The notes beneath the pieces were generated by a model. It saw nothing but the letters and a program-made list of their open reading frames with translations. It did not search any database and was not told the origin of the DNA. Shown piece after piece: positions 8,788 through 17,771 of a stretch of DNA of 64,000 nucleotides. Numbering within the stretch: the first letter of the stretch is position 1; each line of letters begins with the position of its first letter. This stretch comes from CAYRGC01 sp964601225 (GTDB taxonomy: Bacteria; Patescibacteriota; Gracilibacteria; Peribacterales; Peribacteraceae): positions 54,338 to 118,337 of the forward strand of contig CAZRMM010000003.1 in NCBI GenBank assembly GCA_964601225.1, given 5' to 3'. The position numbers and the translations under genes were made by a program.

Positions 8788-9880
8788 ACAGTCCGAGCAG
8801 CACCGCCGCGATCCACGGGAAGGCCACCGTCACATCACTCTGGATGATCTGGAAGTAACTCTTCGTGGAGAGCTTGTCCCACGTGATCTTCTCCTTCCCG
8901 CCCGCGCCGGAGTACGAACCGTAACTCATCGGTGAGGAGCCGATTTCGATGAAGCCTGCCCAGTCGCGCACGTTGTGCTGGCCCAGGTCGTGCTTGAGGG
9001 ATGGGACGACGCAGATGGGGAAGTCGGCCGCGATGCCGCCGCCGAGCTGCAGGAACGCGATAGGGGCGTCCTTGGATTCCTCCATGTACCAGTCGTAGAG
9101 GAAGGTGAAGTACTCAAGGCCGCTCTTCATCACACGCGGGTCCACCGTGCGGTCTTTGTTCTTTTGATGTTTCCCTCCGTAGGTATAGCTCGCGAAGATG
9201 TTACCCATGGTGGAGTCCTCGAAGCCCGGGATCACGATCGGAATGTTTTTCTCGTACGCGGCACGCGTCCAGCAGTCGTCGGGATTGGCCATCGGGTCCG
9301 GCTTGATCAGGTTTTTCTCAAACAGGCGGCGGAAGTACTCGTGCGGGAAGTAGCGCTCGCCTTTCTTCTCGGCCTCCTTCCACATCTTGTAGAGGTGCGG
9401 TTCCATGATGCGCACGCTCTCGTCCTCCGGGAGGAAGGTGTCCGTAATGCGGCGGAGTCCCGCGTCGCGCAGCTCGGCCTCCTGGTCGGGCGTCAGTTCC
9501 GTGTAGCGCGGGATGTAGGCGTAGTGCGAGTGGGCGACGTAGCGGTAGTAGCTTTCCTCGTGGTTGGCGCCCGTGGCGGAGACCAGGTGCACCTTTCCTT
9601 TGCGGATGAGCTCGGCGAGCGTCACGCCCACCTGGAAAGAACTGAGCGCTCCGGCGAGCGTCACGACGATCTTGCCGCCGTTCTCCACGTGGTTCTTGAG
9701 CCAGAGCGCGGCCTGCACCGTGGAGCCGCCGTTGCAGTGCTTGAGGGCCTCCTCCGCGAAGGCGGAGACGGGCGTCTTCGATTTTGTGACACGCTTCGTG
9801 ATGGTGCCGCTGGCCTTGCCGCCCGGTTCGGGAACGATGAATTTCTTGAGGGCAGGGGAGAGCTTCTGAAACTTCTTCAT
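8786..9880 (-). CDS. Deoxyhypusine-synthase-like protein (possible homospermidine synthase)
   Basis: A 364-residue DHS-family enzyme. Deoxyhypusine synthase moves an aminobutyl group from spermidine onto a lysine of eIF5A; bacteria lack eIF5A, and some bacterial DHS relatives are homospermidine synthases (established knowledge). Visible features: TLAGALSSFQVG and SATGANHEE in the NAD-binding region, FLQLGGGIAADFPICVVPS, the GSYSGAGG loop, and the catalytic lysine K336 in KITWDKL, aligned to the active-site Lys of human DHS. With the putrescine-forming genes next door, an aminobutyl transfer to putrescine or agmatine is plausible. The start ATG at 9880 follows a C/T-rich leader. Divergent from aguB. 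Confidence 0.85.
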   Translation of the reverse strand: MKKFQKLSPALKKFIVPEPGGKASGTITKRVTKSKTPVSAFAEEALKHCNGGSTVQAALWLKNHVENGGKIVVTLAGALSSFQVGVTLAELIRKGKVHLVSATGANHEESYYRYVAHSHYAYIPRYTELTPDQEAELRDAGLRRITDTFLPEDESVRIMEPHLYKMWKEAEKKGERYFPHEYFRRLFEKNLIKPDPMANPDDCWTRAAYEKNIPIVIPGFEDSTMGNIFASYTYGGKHQKNKDRTVDPRVMKSGLEYFTFLYDWYMEESKDAPIAFLQLGGGIAADFPICVVPSLKHDLGQHNVRDWAGFIEIGSSPMSYGSYSGAGGKEKITWDKLSTKSYFQIIQSDVTVAFPWIAAVLLGL

Positions 9881-9974
9881 GGTCGCGTGGAGAAAAGTGT
9901 CACGCGAATGCTACAGAAATCTGCTCGATACTCCAGAAATATTTGCTAGTGTTCCGTCGTTACATTTCATCCCC

Positions 9975-10877
9975 ATGTCCCGCATCGTCACCGTCGGCCT
10001 GGTTCAGACGCATCCCACCGAGGACGCAAAGAAGAACCTGAAGCATGCGCTCCTCAAAATCGAAGAGGCGGCGGGGAAGGGCGCGCAGATCGTCTGTCTT
10101 CCGGAGCTCTTCCTGTCCCCCTACTTCTGCCAGAAGAAGAACGAGCCGTCCGCTTTTCAGAGTGCGGAGCCGATCCCCGGCCCCACCGCGGAGGCGCTCG
10201 CCGCGGCCGCCGAGCAGCACGGCATCGTGCTCGTGGGCGGATCGATCTACGAGAAGGGGAGCGACGGCCAGTACTACAACACGGCCGTCGTCTTCGGTCC
10301 CGACGGCAAGATGATCGGCACGTACCGCAAGACGCACATCCCCGAAGACATCCTCTATCACGAGCAGCACTACTTCGCGCCCGGCGACACGGGCATCCGC
10401 GTCTTTGAGACGCCCTTCGGCAAGGTCTGCCCGCTCATTTGCTACGACCAGTGGTATCCCGAGGCCGCTCGTCAGGCCGCGATGCTCGGCGCGGAACTGA
10501 TCGTCTATCCCACGGCCATCGGCGTCGTCGATGCCTCGGTGGAGGAGAATATCACCGGCGATTGGGAGCAGATGTGGCGCAACGCCATGCTCGGCCATGC
10601 TGCGAGTAACAACGTCTTCGTCGCCGCCATCAACCGCGGCGGTCGCGAGGACGCCATCCAGTTCTGGGGCGGATCCTTCATCGCCGATCCTTCCAGCAAG
10701 GTGGTCGCGCTCGCCGGCAAAGATGAGGAAATCCTTCTCGCACAGTGCGACTTCGATCGCGTGAAGCCGTTGCAGAAGGCGTGGCGGTTCTTCGAGAACC
10801 GGCGCCCGGAAACCTATGGCGCCCTCACGAAACCGCTCGAGAAACCATCGATCATCCGTCCGCCCAAGCACGCCTGA
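9975..10877 (+). CDS. aguB: N-carbamoylputrescine amidase
   Basis: A 300-residue nitrilase-superfamily enzyme that hydrolyses N-carbamoylputrescine to putrescine, CO2 and ammonia. The catalytic triad is E44 (LPELF), K119 (YRKTHIP) and C156 (ICYDQWYPE); the family-typical HYFAPGDTG is present. Start chosen at ATG 9975 because it begins the conserved beta-strand (VTVGLVQTH) and follows ttacatttcatcccc; the frame stays open upstream but that sequence is not conserved-looking. The stop is followed after 2 nt by aguA, so the pair is an operon. Agmatine to putrescine is complete with the two genes. Confidence 0.93.
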   Translation: MSRIVTVGLVQTHPTEDAKKNLKHALLKIEEAAGKGAQIVCLPELFLSPYFCQKKNEPSAFQSAEPIPGPTAEALAAAAEQHGIVLVGGSIYEKGSDGQYYNTAVVFGPDGKMIGTYRKTHIPEDILYHEQHYFAPGDTGIRVFETPFGKVCPLICYDQWYPEAARQAAMLGAELIVYPTAIGVVDASVEENITGDWEQMWRNAMLGHAASNNVFVAAINRGGREDAIQFWGGSFIADPSSKVVALAGKDEEILLAQCDFDRVKPLQKAWRFFENRRPETYGALTKPLEKPSIIRPPKHA

Positions 10878-10879
10878 CC

Positions 10880-11956
10880 ATGACCGCGTCCCCGTTCCCC
10901 GGCGCCCCCGGGTACCGCATGCCGGCGGAATGGGAGCCTCACGAGGCGACCCTCCTCACGTGGCCGCATGATGAACGGCACTGGCCCGGACTCTTCGAAC
11001 ATGTCGCCGCGATCTGGGCACGGATGGTGAAGGAGCTCGAACAAGGCGAGGACGTGCACGTCCTCCTGCACGACGACGCGACCGCGCGCGTCGCGGAGAC
11101 GGCGATGAAGGACGCTGGCGTCGTCGGCAAGCGCGTTCGCCTGCACCGCGTCCCGAACGATTTCTCGTGGGCGCGCGACCACGGCCCGATCGTCGTCAAA
11201 AACGGCAATGGCGATCGCCTTTTTCTCGATTGGATCTTCAATGGCTGGGGCGGGCAGTGGGACGTTTCCAACGACGATCAGATCCCCCTCCATTTTTCGA
11301 GGATTCTTGGGGCAAATACACTGAAAGTTCCGATGGTCCTTGAAGGCGGTTCCATCGACGTGAACGGCTGCGGCACGCTCCTCACGACGGAGAATTGCCT
11401 GCTCAATCCCAATCGCAATCCGAGCCTCACGAAGGCGGACATCGAGGAGAATCTCAAGAAGTATCTCGGCCTGAAAAAGATCCTCTGGCTCAGAGAGGGG
11501 ATCCAGGGCGACGACACGAGCGGCCACGTCGACGACCTCACGCGGTTCGTCGGCCCGCGGACGGTGGTCACCATCGTCTCCGACGATCCGGAGGATCCGG
11601 ACTACGCGCCGCTCCAGGAGAACTTGAGGCGCCTCAAAACGATGACCGACCAGGACGATCGGCCGCTGGAAATTCTCACGATCACGCAGCCCAAGCCCGT
11701 GCTCGTGAACGAGCACGAACCTACGAAGGCGACGAGGAGCGCGAAGGAGGGGTATCGCATCCCCGCGAGCTACGCGAACTTCTATGTCGCCAACGAATGC
11801 GTGCTGCTTCCCGTGTGGGACGATCCGCGCGATGCCGCGGCGATCGAGACGCTGCAAGCGTGCTTCCCCACCCGGCGCATCGTGCCGATCGACAGCAGGA
11901 TCCTCACCTGGGGTTTCGGCAGTTTTCACTGCGTTACGCAGCAAATACCTGCCTAA
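10880..11956 (+). CDS. aguA: Agmatine deiminase
   Basis: A 358-residue enzyme of the guanidino-group-modifying (peptidylarginine-deiminase-like) family; converts agmatine to N-carbamoylputrescine and ammonia. Key motifs are SWARDHGPI, EGGSIDVNG, the catalytic-His block SGHVDDLTRFV and the nucleophile Cys in GSFHCVTQQIP near the C-terminus. The start ATG lies 2 nt after the aguB stop codon, so the two are translated from one transcript. Length is normal. Confidence 0.94.
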   Translation: MTASPFPGAPGYRMPAEWEPHEATLLTWPHDERHWPGLFEHVAAIWARMVKELEQGEDVHVLLHDDATARVAETAMKDAGVVGKRVRLHRVPNDFSWARDHGPIVVKNGNGDRLFLDWIFNGWGGQWDVSNDDQIPLHFSRILGANTLKVPMVLEGGSIDVNGCGTLLTTENCLLNPNRNPSLTKADIEENLKKYLGLKKILWLREGIQGDDTSGHVDDLTRFVGPRTVVTIVSDDPEDPDYAPLQENLRRLKTMTDQDDRPLEILTITQPKPVLVNEHEPTKATRSAKEGYRIPASYANFYVANECVLLPVWDDPRDAAAIETLQACFPTRRIVPIDSRILTWGFGSFHCVTQQIPA

Positions 11957-11982
11957 ACGCGAAATTCATTGTCACCATGTGC

Positions 11983-12020
11983 CTGTCATTCCGAGCGCAG
12001 ACGAGACGTGAAGGGCGCGT
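11983..12020. repeat. GTCATTCCGAGC...GAAGGG-type word, weak copy
   Basis: Resembles the GTCATCCCGAG...GAAGGG words after 5S rRNA (22570-22645) and downstream of the S-layer gene. It occupies the short gap between aguA and the minus-strand orphan. The match is partial. Confidence 0.4.
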
Positions 12021-12057
12021 CGTTCGTGAGTCCGGCTTCGCGTCGGTTCCGATGTTT

Positions 12058-12603
12058 TTACGTGCGTAGTTCGGCGATCGCTTTGTAGAACTCCTCCACG
12101 AGTACGCCAGTGATGCCAAGATGCAGGGGGTTTTCGCGTATCGGCTCCTCCGGGGCGATGTAACCTCCTGAAAATTTCGTCGCCATCATTCCGAGCATCG
12201 TCTTTTGTTCTGCGGAAAGGATGTCGACGAGCTCGTTCCATTGATCCGGTGTCAGTGTTTTAACTTTCCTGTCGACGGCATACTGGCTTACCACTGTGAA
12301 AAATTTCACGCGGGTCATTGCGGAGGCCGTATCGATTTTTTGTGCCACTTCCGGCTGAACCATGGCATCGCGCAGACTATGAATAGCACCCTGTTGCTTC
12401 AGCGTTCCAATATGCCGAATGATCCTCATCACGGTCGCGAATCTGCCGCTGATGCTGTCGAGTGTCTTTGGAAGACTGTTTTGCGAATACAAAAGTTCTG
12501 CCGCCCTTCGTGCCCGGTCTTCTTCCTGTCCCGCCTGGGCTCGCAAAGACGCAATGTCCGGTTCGCTGGCCAGCATCTCCTCAATGATCTCCAGGAGATT
12601 CAT
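12058..12603 (-). CDS. Hypothetical helical protein
   Basis: An 181-residue protein (MNLLEIIEEMLASEPDIASL...) of mostly helical, charged sequence; no motif recognised. No signal peptide or membrane segment. The open frame extends to a TTG at 12642, but ATG 12603 is preferred: TATTGT on the minus strand lies 12 nt upstream and a TTGACT -35-like hexamer further up. A candidate small upstream gene ends 10 nt before this start, which would make a two-gene operon. The C-terminus (ITGVLVEEFYKAIAELRT) looks like an amphipathic helix. Confidence 0.7.
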   Translation of the reverse strand: MNLLEIIEEMLASEPDIASLRAQAGQEEDRARRAAELLYSQNSLPKTLDSISGRFATVMRIIRHIGTLKQQGAIHSLRDAMVQPEVAQKIDTASAMTRVKFFTVVSQYAVDRKVKTLTPDQWNELVDILSAEQKTMLGMMATKFSGGYIAPEEPIRENPLHLGITGVLVEEFYKAIAELRT

Positions 12604-12613
12604 TGAGATATTG

Positions 12614-12844
12614 TCACAATAGTCTTTGACCGCAGTCAACAATTTTTGTGTTTTTTCGCAGGTCCGATGTCGAGGGATACACTGCCGTCGGATCGTCGGT
12701 TTCGGCGTTCATCATCAATTCTTTCATCACGAAAACGGCGCCGTCGCCCCAAGCCCATGAGCGTGGACAGGGTCGAGTCTCGGATGGCGGCCTCCCCGCC
12801 GACTCGCGCCCGTCATCTTGCGTTGCCGAAACGCTTTCCGGCAT
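12614..12844 (-). CDS. Possible small hypothetical protein
   Basis: A 76-residue frame starting MPESVSATQDDGRESAG and ending NTKIVDCGQRLL, hydrophilic, no recognised domain. It stops 10 nt upstream of the next minus-strand start. The frame is open further up (GTG at 12895 is an alternative start). A plus-strand frame covers the same bases, so coding is uncertain; the upstream region holds a TATAGG -10-like hexamer on the minus strand near 12953. Confidence 0.35.
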   Translation of the reverse strand: MPESVSATQDDGRESAGRPPSETRPCPRSWAWGDGAVFVMKELMMNAETDDPTAVYPSTSDLRKNTKIVDCGQRLL

Positions 12845-12895
12845 TGATGGGAATGGGTGCTCCGACGTCCGGTTTTGTTCGAGAGACGTTGGCAC

Positions 12896-13198
12896 TGTGC
12901 AGCGAAAAAACGAGGAATCGTCGTGTCGATGATTTACATGGGGTCTCTGTATTCCTATACATAATAAAATTAAAAAAGAGCAAGTCGAATGGGGAAAATC
13001 GAAGGATTTTCGCTTCGCGGAGGCGGTTTTCTGCCTATACTCCCCCCGTTCCCCAGGCGGTTTCGACTGTGTTGCGAGAGTCTGGGCCCGACTTCGCGTG
13101 CGTTCTCCTCGAGCAAGAGAACAAGGACGTGCGTGCAAGTTTTCTTCCTCCGTCGCTTCGCCGGGAAGACCGGCGAGCGATTTCTCCCCTCATTCCGT
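12896..13198. other. Intergenic region with the rpoB leader
   Basis: Holds an A/T-rich segment at 12953-12980 (possible divergent promoter) and TATACT at 13036-13041, a candidate rpoB -10, which would give a leader of about 150 nt. No clear -35. The rpoB frame is open through here but translation most likely starts at 13199, right after a C/T-rich tract. Confidence 0.4.
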
Positions 13199-16100
13199 AT
13201 GGCGAGCAAGAAGAAGGCGGCCAAGAAGGCCGCGCCCAAGAAGAAGGTCGCACCCAAGAAGGTCGCGGCCAAAAAGTCCGTAGCTAAGAAGGCTGCGAAG
13301 CCGGCGAAGAAGCCTGTCGCCAAGAAGCCGTCCCCCAAGGTCACTCCCAAGCCGGCTCCGAAAGCTCAGGCCAAGGCTCCGCAAAAGCCCCAGGCACAGG
13401 CTCGCGTCGAGCAGCAGGACATCCTGAAGGCGCCGCTGAAGCCCGTGAAGATGCCTCCCAAAAAGGCATATCAGCTTCATGTCGATGACAGCGTGCTTCC
13501 CCCTCTGAACGCGCACATCATTCCGACTGCCGGCCGTGTGCCGAGTGTCTTTAACGATTTGCCTGCCGAGCTTCGTCCGCAGCGCGTCGAGAACGGTCGC
13601 GTCACCCTGCGCGACGACGACGTTCCCGCGCTCGTCCCGTCGCTCATCGAGATGCAAATTCAGAGTTATAAGTGGTTCCTTACCGACGGCTTGAAGGAAC
13701 TTCTTGAGGAAATCAGCCCCATCACCGATTTCTCGGGAAAGAAGATGGAGCTTCGCATCCTCGGTCATACCTTCGATGCTCCGAAGTATGATCCTGAAAC
13801 GTGCAAGCGTCGCAATCTCTCCTTTGAGGCGGCGATGAAGGGCTACGTTCAGCTGATCAACAAGGAGACGGGCGAAATTAAAGAACAGGACGTGTTCCTT
13901 GGTTCGATCCCGCTCATGACGGGCAACGGAACCTTCGTGGTCGACGGTATCGAGCGCGTGGTCGTCCACCAGCTTGTCCGTTCCCCGGGCGTGTTCTTCT
14001 CGAAAATGCCCGATCATCCCAAGTACCACGCTGCCAAGATCATCCCGAAGCGCGGCGTGTGGCTTGAGATCGAGACGGATCGCCGCGGCGTCATCTCCTG
14101 CAAGATCGATCGCAAGCGCAAGATCCCGGTGACTCAGCTTCTGCGTGTCTTCGGCTACGACACCGATTCCAAGATCCTCGATCTCTTCAAGGACGTCACG
14201 AAGTCGGATCACGACTTCATCACGGCCACCCTCGATCGCGACACCGCGCGTACCGTGGAAGAGGCTTACCAGAGCGTCTACCGCAAGATCCGTCCTGGCG
14301 ACCTCGCCACTCCGGAGAACGCCAAGCAGCTCATCGACGGTCTGTTCTTCGATTTCAAGAAGTACGACATGGGCTCGATCGCGCGTTACAAACTCAATCG
14401 CCGCTTCGACATCAAGACTCCGAACGACGAAGCACACCGCGTGTTCCAGATTTCGGACTTCATGGCGATCCTCAAGGAGCTTATCCGCCTGAACAACGGC
14501 GAGGGCATCGCGGACGATATCGATCACCTTTCGAACCGCCGCATCCGTTCCGTCGGCGAGCTCGTGCAGAACAAGTACCGCGTGGGCCTCGTCCGCACCG
14601 AGCGTATCGTCAAGGACCGCATGACGGTCATGGATCTCGAGACCGTCACGCCGACCCAGCTCATCAACTGCCGTCCGATTACGGCGGCCATGCGCGAGTT
14701 CTTCGCGAGCTCGCAGCTCTCACAGTTCATGGACCAGACGAACCCCCTCTCGGAGCTCGCACACAAGCGCCGTCTCTCCGCGACGGGCCCCGGCGGTCTC
14801 TCCCGCGAGCGTGCGTCCTTCGACGTCCGCGACGTGCATACGTCCCACTACGGTCGCATCTGTCCGATTGCCACGCCGGAAGGCCCGAACATCGGTCTTG
14901 TCGTTCACCTCGCGGGCTTCTCCCGCGTGAACGAGTACGGCTTCCTCGAGACGCCGTACAAGGAGGTAAAACACACGGTTCCGATGGACGCGGACAAGCT
15001 CCAGGGCCGCATCGTCGACGTCACGGTGAAGGACGGCCGCAAGGTCATCCTCGCCGAGGGGGAGAAGGTCGATACCAAGGAAACGGCCCGCAAGGTCATC
15101 TCCGCGCTCAAGGCCGAGAAGAAGGAGGAGGTTCCCGTCCGCGCGTACGTCACCGGCAAGGTGATCTACACGGACGCCGACATGGAGCGTCACATGACGA
15201 TCGCCCAGTTCCAGACCGATCTCACCGAGTTCGGCGAGTTCGCGACGACGCGCGCATCGTCCCGCAAGGCAGGGGAGCCGCTCCTCGCGCACGTCCGCGA
15301 CGTCACGCACGTCGACGTGTCGCCTCGCCAGATCCTCTCGATCAGCACCTCGCTCATCCCGTTCCTCGAGCACGACGACAACACGCGCGCATCCATGGGA
15401 ACGAACATGCAACGTCAGTCCGTTCCGCTCATCAAGCCGTCTGCTCCGCTCGTGGGTACCGGTATCGAGGGTCTCGCGGCCCGCGCATCGGGCCACGCCC
15501 TCCTCGCGGAGGAAGAAGGCGAGGTCACGATGGCGGACTCCCAGGAGATCACGGTGGTGTACGAGTCCGGCCGCAAGCAGACGTACAAGCTCCAGACCTT
15601 CGTTCGCAGCAACCAGGGAACTTGCTTCCACATGCGCCCGCGCGTGAAGCGAGGCGATCGCGTTCGTCGCGGTCAGCCGCTCGCGGACGGAGCCGCCACG
15701 CAGGATGGCGAGCTCGCTCTCGGCCAGAACCTCCTCGTCGCCTACATGGCGTGGGAAGGGTACAACTTCGAAGACGCGGTCATCATCAGCGACCGCGTGG
15801 TGCAGCAGGGATACTTCGATTCCATCCACATCGAGTCGTATGTGACGGATGTGCGCGACACCAAGCTCGGACCAGAGATCGTGACGCGCGATATTCCGAA
15901 CGTCGGCGAGGCCAAGCTCAAGGACCTCGGCACGGACGGCGTCGTCCGCATCGGCGCCACGGTCCACGAAGGCGATATTCTCGTCGGAAAGATCACCCCG
16001 AAGGGCGAAACCGAGCTCACCCCCGAGGAGAGGCTTCTCCAAGCCATCTTCGGCGATAAGGCCAAGGACGTGAAAGACAGCTCGCTCCGTCTCCCGGGCG

Positions 16101-17167
16101 GTGCCGGCGGCAAGGTTGTCGATGTGCACGTGTTCGATCGTGCAGAGGGGGACGAACTCCCGACCGGTGTCATCAAGCAGATCAAAGTGTTCGTCGCCCA
16201 GACCCGCAAGATCCAAGTCGGCGACAAGATGGCCGGTCGTCACGGCAATAAGGGTGTCGTTGCCCGCATCGTCCCGCGCGAGGACATGCCGTTCCTTGCG
16301 GACGGCACGCATGTCGACATCATCCTGAACCCGCTCGGCGTCACGTCCCGCATGAACATCGGCCAGATTCTCGAAACCCACCTCGGTTGGGCGGCGAAGG
16401 AACTCGGTATCAAGATCGCCACTCCGGCCCTCAACGGCATCTCGCCGGAGGAGATCAACGCATTTCTTGAGGCCGCGAAATTACCCGTCTCCGGAAAACT
16501 TCAGCTCTTCGACGGCCGCACCGGCCAGCCGTTCTCGCACGAAACCACCGTCGGTCAGGTGTACATGCTCAAGCTCCTTCACCTTGTGGAGGACAAGATT
16601 CACGCCCGTTCCGTCGGTCCGTACTCTCTTGTCACCCAGCAGCCGCTCGGCGGCAAGGCGCAGCACGGCGGTCAGCGCTTCGGCGAAATGGAAGTGTGGG
16701 CTCTCGAGGCGTACGGCGCGGCCTACACGCTGCAGGAAATGCTCACGATCAAGTCCGACGACGTCATCGGGCGCTCCAAGGCGTACGAATCCATCGTCAA
16801 GGGCGAGGCGATCCGTCGTCCGAGCATCCCCGAGTCGTTCAACGTTCTCGTGAAAGAACTTCAGGCCCTCGGTCTCAAGGTCGAGCTTCTCAAGTTCAAA
16901 GACGAAGTCGCTCCGGAGGATCGCGTCGTCGTTGATACGAACGAGGTCGAGGAAGTAGCCCTCACTTCTCGCGTCGAGGCCGAGTCCGTTGAGCAGGAAG
17001 CTGCGGCTGAGGTCGGTCACATCGCGGAAATGGATGAGATTTCAACCGAGTCCGAAGCTGAGCTGAAGGCCGGTATCGAGGAAGGTGAAGCGGTGGAAGC
17101 CTCCGGTGCCACGCAGAAAGAGGAAATGAAAGAATCCGTCAGCGAAGAGGCCTCCGAGAACGCCTAA
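13199..17167 (+). CDS. rpoB: RNA polymerase beta subunit with basic N-terminal tail
   Basis: A 1322-residue catalytic subunit of RNA polymerase. Residues 1-70 are an H1-like Lys/Ala/Pro tail (KKAAKKAAPKKKVAPKK...), absent from ordinary RpoB. The core follows: VVDGIERVVVHQLVRSPGV, the rifampicin region SSQLSQFMDQ, HKRRLSATGPGG with the Asp, His and Ser contact residues conserved (Leu replaces Ile before that Ser), TPEGPNIGL, GDKMAGRHGNKG and LGGKAQHGGQRFGEMEVWALEA. The last ~75 residues are strongly acidic (Glu/Ala/Ser). Start ATG 13199 follows gatttctcccctcattccgt; an upstream in-frame ATG (12989) would add unlikely sequence. rpoC does not follow; a terminator and an opposing orphan gene do. 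Confidence 0.96.
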   Translation: MASKKKAAKKAAPKKKVAPKKVAAKKSVAKKAAKPAKKPVAKKPSPKVTPKPAPKAQAKAPQKPQAQARVEQQDILKAPLKPVKMPPKKAYQLHVDDSVLPPLNAHIIPTAGRVPSVFNDLPAELRPQRVENGRVTLRDDDVPALVPSLIEMQIQSYKWFLTDGLKELLEEISPITDFSGKKMELRILGHTFDAPKYDPETCKRRNLSFEAAMKGYVQLINKETGEIKEQDVFLGSIPLMTGNGTFVVDGIERVVVHQLVRSPGVFFSKMPDHPKYHAAKIIPKRGVWLEIETDRRGVISCKIDRKRKIPVTQLLRVFGYDTDSKILDLFKDVTKSDHDFITATLDRDTARTVEEAYQSVYRKIRPGDLATPENAKQLIDGLFFDFKKYDMGSIARYKLNRRFDIKTPNDEAHRVFQISDFMAILKELIRLNNGEGIADDIDHLSNRRIRSVGELVQNKYRVGLVRTERIVKDRMTVMDLETVTPTQLINCRPITAAMREFFASSQLSQFMDQTNPLSELAHKRRLSATGPGGLSRERASFDVRDVHTSHYGRICPIATPEGPNIGLVVHLAGFSRVNEYGFLETPYKEVKHTVPMDADKLQGRIVDVTVKDGRKVILAEGEKVDTKETARKVISALKAEKKEEVPVRAYVTGKVIYTDADMERHMTIAQFQTDLTEFGEFATTRASSRKAGEPLLAHVRDVTHVDVSPRQILSISTSLIPFLEHDDNTRASMGTNMQRQSVPLIKPSAPLVGTGIEGLAARASGHALLAEEEGEVTMADSQEITVVYESGRKQTYKLQTFVRSNQGTCFHMRPRVKRGDRVRRGQPLADGAATQDGELALGQNLLVAYMAWEGYNFEDAVIISDRVVQQGYFDSIHIESYVTDVRDTKLGPEIVTRDIPNVGEAKLKDLGTDGVVRIGATVHEGDILVGKITPKGETELTPEERLLQAIFGDKAKDVKDSSLRLPGGAGGKVVDVHVFDRAEGDELPTGVIKQIKVFVAQTRKIQVGDKMAGRHGNKGVVARIVPREDMPFLADGTHVDIILNPLGVTSRMNIGQILETHLGWAAKELGIKIATPALNGISPEEINAFLEAAKLPVSGKLQLFDGRTGQPFSHETTVGQVYMLKLLHLVEDKIHARSVGPYSLVTQQPLGGKAQHGGQRFGEMEVWALEAYGAAYTLQEMLTIKSDDVIGRSKAYESIVKGEAIRRPSIPESFNVLVKELQALGLKVELLKFKDEVAPEDRVVVDTNEVEEVALTSRVEAESVEQEAAAEVGHIAEMDEISTESEAELKAGIEEGEAVEASGATQKEEMKESVSEEASENA

Positions 17168-17188
17168 GTCTCGTCCTTCGATCGCAAA

Positions 17189-17234
17189 AACAGCCGCCTG
17201 TACTCTCGCACGAAACGAGGGAGAGGCGGCTGTT
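17189..17234. terminator. Bidirectional terminator between rpoB and an opposing orphan
   Basis: AACAGCCGCCT (17189-17199) pairs perfectly with AGGCGGCTGTT (17224-17234); the loop contains a second CTCTCG/CGAG pairing. Read on the minus strand the stem is followed by TTTTTGCG, read on the plus strand by TTC, so it is strongest for the minus-strand gene but lies where rpoB also ends. Confidence 0.8.
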
Positions 17235-17248
17235 TCGAAGATCAGCTC

Positions 17249-17572
17249 TTACGCCGCCGCGCTCTCGGATTCATCGGTTGCAATATTGACGAGCATCTCG
17301 TGGGCACTCTGCAAATGCAGCACGACTTCGTCGTGTTTGCCTCGTACAAACTCCGTAGGACCATGAACGGGGATTGCCGCGAACATATCGCCCGCCTGCT
17401 CATGGAACAGGACTGCCAGCTGTTGCTGCGTCCCTTTGGCGCCGTTTATGATCGTGACGAGCTTCGCCTTCCATTGCTCGATCACCGGGCGGTACGCATC
17501 ACGGATTTCCGGCGCCTGCATCATCGCGGTTTCAAAGAAAATCTCTCGTGCCGACTTTACGGGGTGATTCAT
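17249..17572 (-). CDS. Small hypothetical helical protein
   Basis: A 107-residue helical protein (MNHPVKSAREIFFETAMM...); no motif or membrane segment recognised. The start is leaderless or nearly so: TATAGT on the minus strand (plus 17582-17587) ends 9 nt before the ATG, inside an A/T-rich promoter region. It converges on rpoB and shares the terminator between them. Confidence 0.72.
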   Translation of the reverse strand: MNHPVKSAREIFFETAMMQAPEIRDAYRPVIEQWKAKLVTIINGAKGTQQQLAVLFHEQAGDMFAAIPVHGPTEFVRGKHDEVVLHLQSAHEMLVNIATDESESAAA

Positions 17573-17771
17573 AGTGAGAGTACTATATAATATAAATCTT
17601 ATTTGTCAATAATACGGTCCCCAGGGGTTCCCTTGTGAAAAAGAACGTGTTTTTTGGCTTATGAAAGATAAAAATCAGCATTTCGTGCTTTGGAGGCTTT
17701 TCTGCCGTCTCCTCGGAATGCTCGGCGATTCATAGTCTGAAGACGCTCTCTATTTTCTTCCCCCCATCCCT

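Noticed and set aside
12989..13198. Upstream ATG for rpoB
   Set aside because: Would add a non-conserved Arg/Phe/Cys-rich stretch and run through the putative -10; the C/T-rich tract sits directly before ATG 13199.
14720..16381. A 553-codon minus-strand frame inside rpoB
   Set aside because: Shadow of rpoB; composition is biased and no motif is present.
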